Assembly (NCBI RefSeq): GCF_900155585.1
Contig: NZ_LT707418.1
Span: forward strand, 496,001 to 560,000
Length of the DNA stretch: 64,000 nucleotides
Source: Aedoeadaptatus urinae
GTDB lineage: Bacteria; Bacillota; Clostridia; Tissierellales; Peptoniphilaceae
Direction of reading: 5' to 3'
Part shown: positions 18,491-25,850 of the stretch, piece by piece
How the letters are laid out: every line of letters begins with the position of its first letter
Position numbering within the stretch: the first letter of the stretch is position 1
Made by a program: the position numbers and the translations under genes
The notes under the pieces: generated by a model
Told to the model about the DNA's origin: nothing
Databases searched by the model: none
The model's input: only the letters and a program-made list of their open reading frames with translations

Positions 18491-18518
18491 AAAAAAATCA
18501 CATTGCAGACACAATGCG
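18491..18518 (-). terminator. Attenuator terminator in the L10 leader
   Basis: CATTG-TGTCTG-CAATG hairpin followed by seven T, inside the leader. Its loop and arm contain TGTCTGC, which can instead pair perfectly over 7 bases with GCAGACA at 18573-18579 near the leader's 5' end. The two structures exclude each other. Confidence 0.75.
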
Positions 18519-18590
18519 AGTACCAAAATCTAATTCAGTCACCTCGGCAGGAAATTAAGGCAAGCCACCTGCTGTCTGCGGTTTCGACCC
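18498..18590 (-). promoter_or_regulatory. Ribosomal protein L10 leader
   Basis: The transcript before rplJ carries the conserved L10-leader blocks AAACCGCAGACAGCAGGTGG, CCTTAATTTCCTGCCGAGG and the closing TGTCTGC. L10 (with L12) is known to bind such leaders and lower rplJL expression. Confidence 0.93.
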
Positions 18591-18594
18591 ATTA

Positions 18595-18623
18595 ATAATA
18601 CCAAAGAAAAGCCCCCGTGTAAA
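18595..18623 (-). promoter_or_regulatory. Promoter of rplJ-rplL
   Basis: TTTACA, exactly 17 bases, TATTAT. The -35 lies in the loop of the preceding gene's terminator. This gives rplJL a promoter separate from rplKA. Confidence 0.7.
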
Positions 18624-18632
18624 GGGACTTTT
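18603..18632 (-). terminator. Intrinsic terminator of the YhiN-type flavoprotein gene
   Basis: AAAAGTCCC pairs imperfectly with GGGGGCTTTT around a TTTACAC loop, followed by T-rich sequence. It overlaps the rplJ promoter. Confidence 0.65.
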
Positions 18633-18633
18633 C

Positions 18634-19845
18634 CTAAAAACTTTCTTTTTTTATGATGGACCGGGCGATGCGGTGGGCAGATGCCAGTGCCCAATGAATA
18701 TTATAGCCGCCGCAATCTCCGTCCACGTCCAAAACCTCGCCGACAGCGTAAAGCCCCGGTGCATGAATCGATTCCAAATCGTCGCTGAAGCCGTCGAGGG
18801 CCATGCCGCCGCAAGTGACTTGGGCGAAATCGAAGCCCCGCACGCCGATGACGGGCATGGAGAAGTGAAAGAGCAGATTCAACAGGCGGTCCCGATCGTG
18901 CCAAGACAGGCCGTCCGTCATCTCGTCTCCTTTCAGGCCGCATTCCTTTAAAACCACGTGAGGCCATTTGTTGGACAGAATGCCGTCGAGAAAATCTTCG
19001 ACCTTCATAGGCAGATAGCTGCGCCCTTCGAGAACCTCTCGGTATTCTGTCATTTGATTCAGGTGATTCAGCATGGGAAAGGCGACGGTGTAATTTCCCT
19101 CTCTTTCGCCCACGGTGCGAGCCAGATCCAAGACCGGCGGGCCGCTGATGCCGTCTTTGGCGAGAAGGATCTCGCCCTCTTCCTCGGCAATCTTTTCGCC
19201 GTCGCGGTAAAGGGCCACGCTACCCTGCACTTTCGTGCCGTTTAAATGTTTTAAGTAGGGGCTGTCGCAAAGCAGGGCGGAAATCCCCGGGAAGGTGCGA
19301 GTCTTTTTGTGACCCAGAGCCTTTAGCAGGCCGTAGCCCTTGCCGTCGGAGCCCGATTGAGGCATGGCCATGCCCCCGGCGGCGATGATGACCTTATCGG
19401 CCGAAAAAGTACGGCCGCCGCCTTCCAAGGCAAAGCCCTTCTTTGTCCTCGTAACGGCGTCGATGCAGGTGTCCACCACCTCTTCCCCGCCGGCGGCAAA
19501 AAAGCGCCGCCTGAGAGCATTTAACACGGTGCGGGCCTGAAGGGTGGCGGGATAGAGCTTGCCACGATCCTCCTCCACGAGATCGATGCCCATGGCCTCG
19601 AAAAAGACCCGGCGATCCGCCGCGGAAAAATAGGCGCCAGGATCGAAGGGCAGCTTCCCTTCACTGTGCCAGTGGCACGCGGACAGATCCGCATTGCTCA
19701 CATTGGCCCGGCCGTTTCCCGTGGCCAGTAATTTTTTTCCCACGCGATTCTTTCGCTCGTAAATCGAAACGTGCATGCCCGCCTCGGCCAGTAAACAGCC
19801 CGCGCAAAGGCCGCTGACGCCGCCGCCTACAATGGCGATTTCCAT
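18634..19845 (-). CDS. YhiN/HI0933-family flavoprotein
   Basis: A 403-residue FAD protein with an N-terminal dinucleotide-binding motif (VGGGVSGLCAGCLLAEAG), the family block KNRVGKKLLATGNGRANVSN and the C-terminal GEVLDVDGDCGGYNIHWALASAHR. HI0933-like proteins are widespread; some are linked to tRNA-modification or aromatic oxidation but the function of this subgroup is unsettled. Start at ATG behind AAAGGGG. It is the gene immediately upstream of the L10 leader and is closed by its own terminator. Confidence 0.88.
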   Translation of the reverse strand: MEIAIVGGGVSGLCAGCLLAEAGMHVSIYERKNRVGKKLLATGNGRANVSNADLSACHWHSEGKLPFDPGAYFSAADRRVFFEAMGIDLVEEDRGKLYPATLQARTVLNALRRRFFAAGGEEVVDTCIDAVTRTKKGFALEGGGRTFSADKVIIAAGGMAMPQSGSDGKGYGLLKALGHKKTRTFPGISALLCDSPYLKHLNGTKVQGSVALYRDGEKIAEEEGEILLAKDGISGPPVLDLARTVGEREGNYTVAFPMLNHLNQMTEYREVLEGRSYLPMKVEDFLDGILSNKWPHVVLKECGLKGDEMTDGLSWHDRDRLLNLLFHFSMPVIGVRGFDFAQVTCGGMALDGFSDDLESIHAPGLYAVGEVLDVDGDCGGYNIHWALASAHRIARSIIKKESF

Positions 19846-19886
19846 AAAAAAACCCCTTTCTTTTCACCGAGTATAGCACGCAAATA

Positions 19887-19895
19887 TGCTACAAT
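19887..19895 (+). promoter_or_regulatory. Extended -10 promoter of pepT-crcB
   Basis: TGC followed by TACAAT, 31 bases before the pepT start. The -35 is weak. Confidence 0.55.
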
Positions 19896-19925
19896 ACAAG
19901 TTAGAAAAATGTGAAAGGAGCCATC

Positions 19926-21143
19926 ATGAATATTACCGAACGACTGAAAAAATACGTACAGGTTTACACCACCAGCGACGAAAATTCCGACACCTTCCCC
20001 TCCACGAAGCGCCAATTCGACTTGGCCCACATCCTCGTGGACGAGCTCAAGGAAATGGGCCTCGCCGATGCCAAGGTAGACGAATACGGCTACGTCACCG
20101 CCCATCTTAAAAGCAATGTGGACAAGAATCTGCCCACTTTAGGTCTTCTGGCCCACATGGACACCTCCCCCGCCGCCAAAGGCGAAGGCGTGAAGCCCCA
20201 AGTGGTCCACTACGAAGGCGGCGATATCGTCTTAAATAAAGAAAAGAACATCGTCCTCTCCGACAAAGACTTCCCCGCCTTAAACGACGTCCACGGCTTG
20301 GATCTCATGGTCACCGACGGCACCACCCTTTTAGGCGCCGACGACAAGGCCGGCATCGCCATTATTATGGACAGCCTAAAGACCATTATCGAAAAGGATC
20401 TGCCCCACGGCAATCTGGCCATCGGCTTTACTCCCGACGAAGAAATCGGCTGCGGCGTCGATCACTTCGACGTGAAAGGCTTCGGCGCCGACGTAGCCTT
20501 TACCTTGGACGGCTCCCGCCTGGGCGAGGTGCAATACGAATGCTTCCACGCCGTCAGCGGCAAGGTGAATATTCAAGGCGTCAGCGTCCACCCGGGCAGC
20601 GCGAAAAATCACATGATCAACGCCATCAGCCTGGGCATGGAGCTGGACGGCATGCTTCCAGAGCAAATGCGTCCCCAATACACGGAAGGCTACGAGGGCT
20701 TCTACCATCTGGATCAGTTCCGCGGCAATGTGGAAGAGGCGGAAATGATTTACATCCTCCGCGACTTCGACGCCGATAAGGTCAAGAACATGGGTGAAAT
20801 TTTCCAAGCCGCCGTGGACTTTATGAACAGAAAATACGGCGAGCACATCACCTTGACTTTGGAAGAAAGCTACCGCAATATGCGGGAAAAAATCGAGCCC
20901 CACATGGATCTCATCGACCTCTGCGTCGACGTCATGAAAGAAGAAGGCATCGAGCCCATCGTCGAGCCCATTCGCGGCGGCACCGACGGCAGCAAGCTTT
21001 CCTGGATGGGACTGCCCACCCCCAATCTCTTCACCGGCGGCATGAACTTCCACGGTCCCTACGAATACATTCCCATCCAACACATGGAAAAGGGTCGTGA
21101 CTTCCTCACGAAGCTGATTCAGGAAATGGCGACGAGGGCGTAA
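19926..21143 (+). CDS. pepT: Peptidase T (tripeptide aminopeptidase)
   Basis: Cytoplasmic zinc M20 aminopeptidase that removes the first residue of tripeptides. The 405 residues match the family (about 409). The di-zinc ligand and catalytic blocks are present: AHMDTSPAA, LLGADDKAGIA, GFTPDEEIGCG, TLDGSRLGE and the late NLFTGGMNFHGPYEYIP. The ATG behind AAAGGAG was chosen. Its stop overlaps the crcB start by one base. Confidence 0.95.
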   Translation: MNITERLKKYVQVYTTSDENSDTFPSTKRQFDLAHILVDELKEMGLADAKVDEYGYVTAHLKSNVDKNLPTLGLLAHMDTSPAAKGEGVKPQVVHYEGGDIVLNKEKNIVLSDKDFPALNDVHGLDLMVTDGTTLLGADDKAGIAIIMDSLKTIIEKDLPHGNLAIGFTPDEEIGCGVDHFDVKGFGADVAFTLDGSRLGEVQYECFHAVSGKVNIQGVSVHPGSAKNHMINAISLGMELDGMLPEQMRPQYTEGYEGFYHLDQFRGNVEEAEMIYILRDFDADKVKNMGEIFQAAVDFMNRKYGEHITLTLEESYRNMREKIEPHMDLIDLCVDVMKEEGIEPIVEPIRGGTDGSKLSWMGLPTPNLFTGGMNFHGPYEYIPIQHMEKGRDFLTKLIQEMATRA

Positions 21144-21499
21144 TGCAGGCCCTTTACGTGGCGGCGGGCGGCGCCTTCGGTGCGACCTTCCGCTTCCTGC
21201 TCTCCTATCTCCCCGTATCCGATCGAGGAATGCCCCTTCCCACCTTTCTCGCCAATGTCATCGGCTGCTTTCTCATCGGCATCATCGCCGTGAAAGGCGA
21301 AGCCCGGGGATGGGACGAGAATGTAGTGCTGTTTTTGAAGACGGGCTTTTGCGGCGGGCTCACCACCTTCTCCACCTTCAGCGCCGAAACCATGGCCATG
21401 GCGCAAAAAGGTCATATGACCACCGCCGTAGTCTATGTCACCGCCACCGTGGCGGCTGGATTTATCGCCCTTTATCTCGGCGGACAGCTGGTAAAATAA
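21143..21499 (+). CDS. crcB: Fluoride channel CrcB/FluC
   Basis: Small dual-topology membrane channel that expels fluoride. 118 residues, four hydrophobic segments, with the signature GFCGGLTTFSTFSAE and the N-terminal GGAFGATFRFLLS. A single gene is present, so it should act as a homodimer. It is coupled to pepT by a TAATG overlap, and no fluoride riboswitch is seen. Confidence 0.95.
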   Translation: MQALYVAAGGAFGATFRFLLSYLPVSDRGMPLPTFLANVIGCFLIGIIAVKGEARGWDENVVLFLKTGFCGGLTTFSTFSAETMAMAQKGHMTTAVVYVTATVAAGFIALYLGGQLVK

Positions 21500-21546
21500 A
21501 AAACACCTCAGGCTTCGGAGTACTCCTCCTCTGCCTGGGGTGTTTT
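21500..21546. terminator. Bidirectional terminator between crcB and the CydC-like gene
   Basis: A long stem (AAAACACC..CAGGC pairing with GCCTG..GGTGTTTT) between two convergent genes, with T-rich sequence on both sides. Confidence 0.75.
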
Positions 21547-21547
21547 C

Positions 21548-23194
21548 TTATGATCGACGTTCCGTTTCCAGCTCAATGATTCGGTCCGCCACAGTTAAAG
21601 AAGAGGGCCGGTGACTGACCATAAGCACGGTTTTATCCCCGGCAGTCTTTTTCAAAGAACGCAATATCATGGCTTCGTTTAAACTATCCAGATTCGAGGT
21701 AGGCTCATCCAGGAGTAAAAACGGTGCGTCGTGTAAAAAGGCGCGGGCAAGACCCAGACGCTGACGCTCGCCCGATGATAGGCGACTGCCCATTTCGCCG
21801 ATTCGACTGCCATAGCCTTTCGGCAGGGATAGAATAAAATCGTGGACTGCCGCCCGGCGACATGCCTCTTCTATTTCTTCCTCTGTGGCATCCAATCGTG
21901 CCAGGCGCAAATTCGACGCAATGGTGTCGTTAAACAGATAGGTTTCCTGAGTCATAAAGCCTTCCGCCTCACGAAGAGAGGCGGTCTTCACCTTTCGAAT
22001 ATCTTCGTCGCCGATGATAATGCGGCCGCCGCTTACGTCCCAAAAACGCATGAGAAGGCGCAGGATCGTGGATTTTCCGGAGCCGGACTTTCCTCTCAGC
22101 CCAAGGATTTCGCCCTTTCTTACCTGAAGGTCCATGGATTTTAGAATCGATGTCTCTTCATAGGAGAAGTCCACCTCCTCCAAGGCGGCACCGGTAAAGG
22201 AAACCACCGCCCCTGTTTCAACCTCTTCCACTTTCGGCGCCTCGTCTAAAATATCCAGGACCCGATTGCCGGCGGCGAAGGTGGGTTGTAAGGTGTTGCC
22301 TAATGCGGCCAGGGCCAAAGTAGGCCCGTAAGAAGAGAGGATATAGGCCACTGCCGTCAGCAGCATGACGGGATCTTCCGTGCCCCGGTAGTAAATGGCT
22401 CCCGCAAGAACCACAAGCCCTAAGTGCAAAAGACTCAGGACCATGCCCGTCAGAGCCATGCCGAAAGCCGTTTCGTCTTTCAGGCGGCCGTTCGCCTCAA
22501 TGCTTTCGCAACTCATATCGTCTAATTTTTTCAGATAAGCGTCTTCAAAGCGGTACTGCAAGATTTCCCTCAGGCCGCGCAAGCCGTCTAAGACAAAACC
22601 GCTTAAACGACCGCCGGCGTTTCTCGCTTGAAGGCCCAAGTCTTTGTTTCGCTTGGACAGGTACATGGGAAGCCCGATGCCCATCACCGAATAACCGAAG
22701 GCGGCGTAAAGAGCCAAGAGGGGCTCGATCTTGGCGAGAAAGGCCACGGAGATCAGACAAAAAATCAAGGCGATAGCCGCCGGGGAAATGGTGTGGGCAT
22801 AAAAGACTTCCAAGAGTTCGATATCGGAAGTAATGAGTGTAATGAGATTGCCTTTGTCCCTTCCCTCTAATTTCGCCGGCGCCAATTTTCTCAAAGAAGC
22901 GAATACTTGGCTCCGTATAATGGCGAGAATTTTAAAGGCGATGTGATGATTGCAGAGCTGCTCACCGTAGCGCAAGGGGCCCCGAAGAAAGCCGCAAACA
23001 AGAATTACCGCCACAAGAAAGGGACTGCTCCATTCTCCGAAATAGGCGGAGGCCAAGCCGTAAGCTGTCAGGGCTGAAATAGCCGTAGCCGAGAAGAAGC
23101 CCAGCACCCCTAAAGTAATGGCCAGGACCATCACCGGTGCCAAGGGCTTAATCATTCCTATGAGACGCCCCATGACGGCTAAGGGTTTACGCAT
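21548..23194 (-). CDS. CydC-like ABC transporter half
   Basis: A 548-residue fused permease/ATPase. Six membrane segments (about 10-300) precede an ATPase domain with Walker A GKSGSGKST, the LSSGERQRLGLARAFLHD signature and FLLLDEPTSNLDS. The N-terminus resembles CydC. It overlaps the CydD-like gene by 8 bases and should form a heterodimer with it. CydDC of E. coli has been described as a thiol exporter and as a haem transporter. Here no cytochrome bd genes are near, but a haem-uptake island is directly upstream, which makes a haem-related role plausible though unproven. Confidence 0.82.
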   Translation of the reverse strand: MRKPLAVMGRLIGMIKPLAPVMVLAITLGVLGFFSATAISALTAYGLASAYFGEWSSPFLVAVILVCGFLRGPLRYGEQLCNHHIAFKILAIIRSQVFASLRKLAPAKLEGRDKGNLITLITSDIELLEVFYAHTISPAAIALIFCLISVAFLAKIEPLLALYAAFGYSVMGIGLPMYLSKRNKDLGLQARNAGGRLSGFVLDGLRGLREILQYRFEDAYLKKLDDMSCESIEANGRLKDETAFGMALTGMVLSLLHLGLVVLAGAIYYRGTEDPVMLLTAVAYILSSYGPTLALAALGNTLQPTFAAGNRVLDILDEAPKVEEVETGAVVSFTGAALEEVDFSYEETSILKSMDLQVRKGEILGLRGKSGSGKSTILRLLMRFWDVSGGRIIIGDEDIRKVKTASLREAEGFMTQETYLFNDTIASNLRLARLDATEEEIEEACRRAAVHDFILSLPKGYGSRIGEMGSRLSSGERQRLGLARAFLHDAPFLLLDEPTSNLDSLNEAMILRSLKKTAGDKTVLMVSHRPSSLTVADRIIELETERRS

Positions 23195-24926
23195 TGACTT
23201 CACCTCCTCGGTATTGCTCCAATTCCGCCTGTGTTTGCCACAAGCTGCGGTACATGCCCCCACGTTGAATTAACTCATCGTGGCGGCCTTCTTCCACCAA
23301 ATGTCCTCCGTCGAGAACCAATAATCGTCCCGCCTCTTTCACATTGGCCAGGCGGTGGCTAATAAATAAAACTAACCGCGTCTCGGCCAAGGCGCGAATT
23401 TCACCGACGATCTTTTCTTCGCTCTCTACGTCAATGTTCGACGTGACTTCGTCGAAGATATAAATGGGCGTGTCGTGTAAAAGAGCCATGGCGAGGCTGA
23501 GCCGCTGCCGCTGACCGCCGGAAAGATTGCTTCCGCCGCTTTGAATCATTGTATTCAGCCCATCTTCCGCGGCGAAATATTCTTTCAAGTTTACTCGCTC
23601 CAAGCTGTCCCACATGGCGGCCACCGTGGCCCGGGGATTGGCCATGGCCAGAAGCTCACGAACACTTCCACCCATTAAATAGCTTTCAGCGCCTAAATAG
23701 GTGACGTGATCCAAAAGGCTTTTTTCCTTCGTGTCGGAAAGCTCCACGCCGCAAAAGGCCAGGGAGCCTTCGTAGCCCTTCACCTGCTTCGACAAGACGG
23801 CGGCCAAAGTAGATTTCCCCGAGCCGGAAGGACCGACGATGCCCACAAGCTGCGGTCCCTTTATTTCAAAGGACAAGTCGTCCAAGGCATTTTTCTCGCC
23901 GTCGTAAGACAAAACAAGGTTGTGCGCCGTTAATTCGTCGGCGGCATCTGCCATCGCCATGTGACCGTCTTCTTCCTCTTCCAATGCCAGAAGGCCAAAC
24001 ATTCTGTCCGCTGCCGCCATGCCGTTCATGGCGATATGAAAAAAGGAACCTAATTGCCGCATGGGCAAAAAGTAATCCGCCGATAAGAGCAAAATAAACA
24101 GGGCATCGAAAAAATCCAATCGACCGCTCACACAGGCCTTTAAGCAAACCACCAGGGCAATGGCGGCGCCTCCGTAAGCGACGAAGTCCATGACGATAAT
24201 GGAATTGAGCTGCATGGTTAAGACCCGCATGGTCTGCACGCGAAAGGCCTCGGCGGATTTTTCCATTTTTCGGTGGCGATAGGCGTCGGTGCCGTAAATT
24301 TTTAACGTCGTCAGGCCCTGAAGATTTTCCAAAAACTCGTCCCCTACGTCGGTGTACTCCGTCCAATACTTGGCGAAGGTTTTTTTCGCAAAGGTTTGAA
24401 TCAAAGCAATAGCCAAGGGAATCATGGGCACGCCGATTAAAAGGACGATGGCCACAGTCCATGACATGGAGCCGATGAGAAAAAACAGAAATACCGGCGC
24501 AATCATACTGTAAAAAAACTGAGGCAGATAGGCGGAAAAATAAATCTCCAGCTGATCGATCCCTTCTCCGATGATCTGCACCGCCTCCGCAGAGCGCAGG
24601 CGCTCTTTATAATGCACGCCGAAGCACATAAGCTTTTGAAATAGCCTGTTGCGCATCGTTTCCTTTACCGACGCCGACGCCTGATAGGCGAGGTGCACTT
24701 CTTTTTTTGCGACGAAAAAACGAATCCCGTAGATTAAAAAGCTGCTCAGAAGAACAAGGGACAGCGGTCTTTGCCATTGATTTTCCGTGAAAAACAAGCG
24801 CAGGGCATAGACCAAAAGCCCTGTTGCCAAACTATTGAGAACCAGCAGAATGCACTTAAGCCCCACCACCCGGGCAATGGCTTTTTTCGCTTCGCTGAAA
24901 TATTGGAGTAATCGTTTATCGATCAA
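23187..24926 (-). CDS. CydD-like ABC transporter half
   Basis: A 579-residue fused permease/ATPase with six membrane segments (about 20-320), Walker A GPSGSGKST, the LSGGQRQRLSLAMALLHD signature and IYIFDEVTSNID. It begins at a TTG behind AAGGGA; the nearby ATG is out of frame and stops at once. A terminator separates it from the haem genes upstream, and the 26 bases left contain no obvious complete promoter, so expression may come from readthrough or a weak promoter inside that stretch. Partner of the CydC-like protein. Confidence 0.82.
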   Translation of the reverse strand: MIDKRLLQYFSEAKKAIARVVGLKCILLVLNSLATGLLVYALRLFFTENQWQRPLSLVLLSSFLIYGIRFFVAKKEVHLAYQASASVKETMRNRLFQKLMCFGVHYKERLRSAEAVQIIGEGIDQLEIYFSAYLPQFFYSMIAPVFLFFLIGSMSWTVAIVLLIGVPMIPLAIALIQTFAKKTFAKYWTEYTDVGDEFLENLQGLTTLKIYGTDAYRHRKMEKSAEAFRVQTMRVLTMQLNSIIVMDFVAYGGAAIALVVCLKACVSGRLDFFDALFILLLSADYFLPMRQLGSFFHIAMNGMAAADRMFGLLALEEEEDGHMAMADAADELTAHNLVLSYDGEKNALDDLSFEIKGPQLVGIVGPSGSGKSTLAAVLSKQVKGYEGSLAFCGVELSDTKEKSLLDHVTYLGAESYLMGGSVRELLAMANPRATVAAMWDSLERVNLKEYFAAEDGLNTMIQSGGSNLSGGQRQRLSLAMALLHDTPIYIFDEVTSNIDVESEEKIVGEIRALAETRLVLFISHRLANVKEAGRLLVLDGGHLVEEGRHDELIQRGGMYRSLWQTQAELEQYRGGEVNA

Positions 24927-24952
24927 TCCCTTCCATCCTTTCTGTCAGATAA

Positions 24953-24978
24953 TAAAAAGAGCCGGCGAAGGCGCCGGC
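24953..24978 (-). terminator. Intrinsic terminator ending the haem operon
   Basis: Perfect GCCGGCG/CGCCGGC stem, four-base loop and five T, right after the NEAT/copper-amine-oxidase-N gene. Confidence 0.85.
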
Positions 24979-24984
24979 CCCCTT

Positions 24985-25839
24985 CTACTTTTGAATAATT
25001 ACTTGGCGATTCGCTGCATTCCAGTCCACCTTGGCGCCGGAGAGCTCGCTGATGGCACGAATAGGCACCATGGTGCGACCGTTTTGAATCATAGCGGCCA
25101 CGTCGATGGCTGTTTTCTTGCCATTTGCACGCACAATCTTCTTTGATCCGATGGCAAGCTTCATGCTGCTTGCCCCTTCACCTACGGTGACCGTGCGGGT
25201 TTTTTGATCCCAACCCACTTTCAGGCCCAGAGCTTCGGAGATAAAGCGTACAGGCACCATGGTGCGACCGTCTTTAATGAAGGCCGGGCTGTCCGTTTTG
25301 ACTTCCTTGCCGTTGACCAAAATGGTAATGGCATTTTTATTACCTTTGGCCTCGGGAGTTTTTTTCGATTCTGCGGCTTGGATCATTTTTGCTTTGGACC
25401 AATCGAAAACGAGGCGCGCCTTTTGTTCCCCGGCTCCGGGTGTACCCCCCTGCATTTGGTCCATGACATCCACCCATACGGCCACGTCTACCATGTTTTC
25501 TTTTACTCCGCTTACAAAGCTGAAGCTCTTCGTGTGTTCTCCCTTACCCGCGAGGCCGGTGGCCTCTCTGCGGCCTCCCGTGAGGACAAAGAGATTGGTT
25601 AAATTTCCTTGTTGGTTCATAAAATTCAGGGGCTTTACATACACTTTGTAGGTGAACTTGCCACCTTCTTCCTTCACTTCCGCGACGGGGCAAAGGGCCT
25701 TATTGGCCATGGATTCCTTTTCACTTGTGGCATGTTTCAATGCCACGGGGACTTCATAAGTTTTGCTCGATTCGGCGCGGGCCACATTGGGTGCCAGTAA
25801 GCATACAAGGGCCAGTGCTAAAGATAAAAATTTTTTCAT
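24985..25839 (-). CDS. Secreted NEAT-like protein with copper-amine-oxidase-N domains
   Basis: A 284-residue exported protein: signal peptide (1-23, ending ARA), one NEAT-like domain (about 28-155) and two repeats of the copper-amine-oxidase N-terminal type (about 165-284; each has DGRTMVPVRFISE or NGRTMVPIRAISE). The NEAT part contains the Ser-Met motif (ESMANKAL) and a second methionine in VDVMDQMQGG; the canonical YxxxY haem motif is absent. The C-terminal domains often bind the cell wall or surface polymers. There is no SLH, LPXTG or membrane anchor, so it may be a haem shuttle loosely held at the surface. ATG start behind AAGGAG; 11 bases after the preceding gene. Confidence 0.8.
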   Translation of the reverse strand: MKKFLSLALALVCLLAPNVARAESSKTYEVPVALKHATSEKESMANKALCPVAEVKEEGGKFTYKVYVKPLNFMNQQGNLTNLFVLTGGRREATGLAGKGEHTKSFSFVSGVKENMVDVAVWVDVMDQMQGGTPGAGEQKARLVFDWSKAKMIQAAESKKTPEAKGNKNAITILVNGKEVKTDSPAFIKDGRTMVPVRFISEALGLKVGWDQKTRTVTVGEGASSMKLAIGSKKIVRANGKKTAIDVAAMIQNGRTMVPIRAISELSGAKVDWNAANRQVIIQK

Positions 25840-25850
25840 CGTCAATCTCC

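Noticed and set aside
18466-18501. Longer L10 protein starting 36 bases upstream
   Set aside because: The extra residues would be encoded by the regulatory leader and lie before the strong GAGGAGG site that fits the GTG.
21548-24926. Naming the ABC pair cydCD for cytochrome bd assembly
   Set aside because: No cytochrome bd genes are near; similarity alone does not fix the substrate, so only CydC-like and CydD-like are used.
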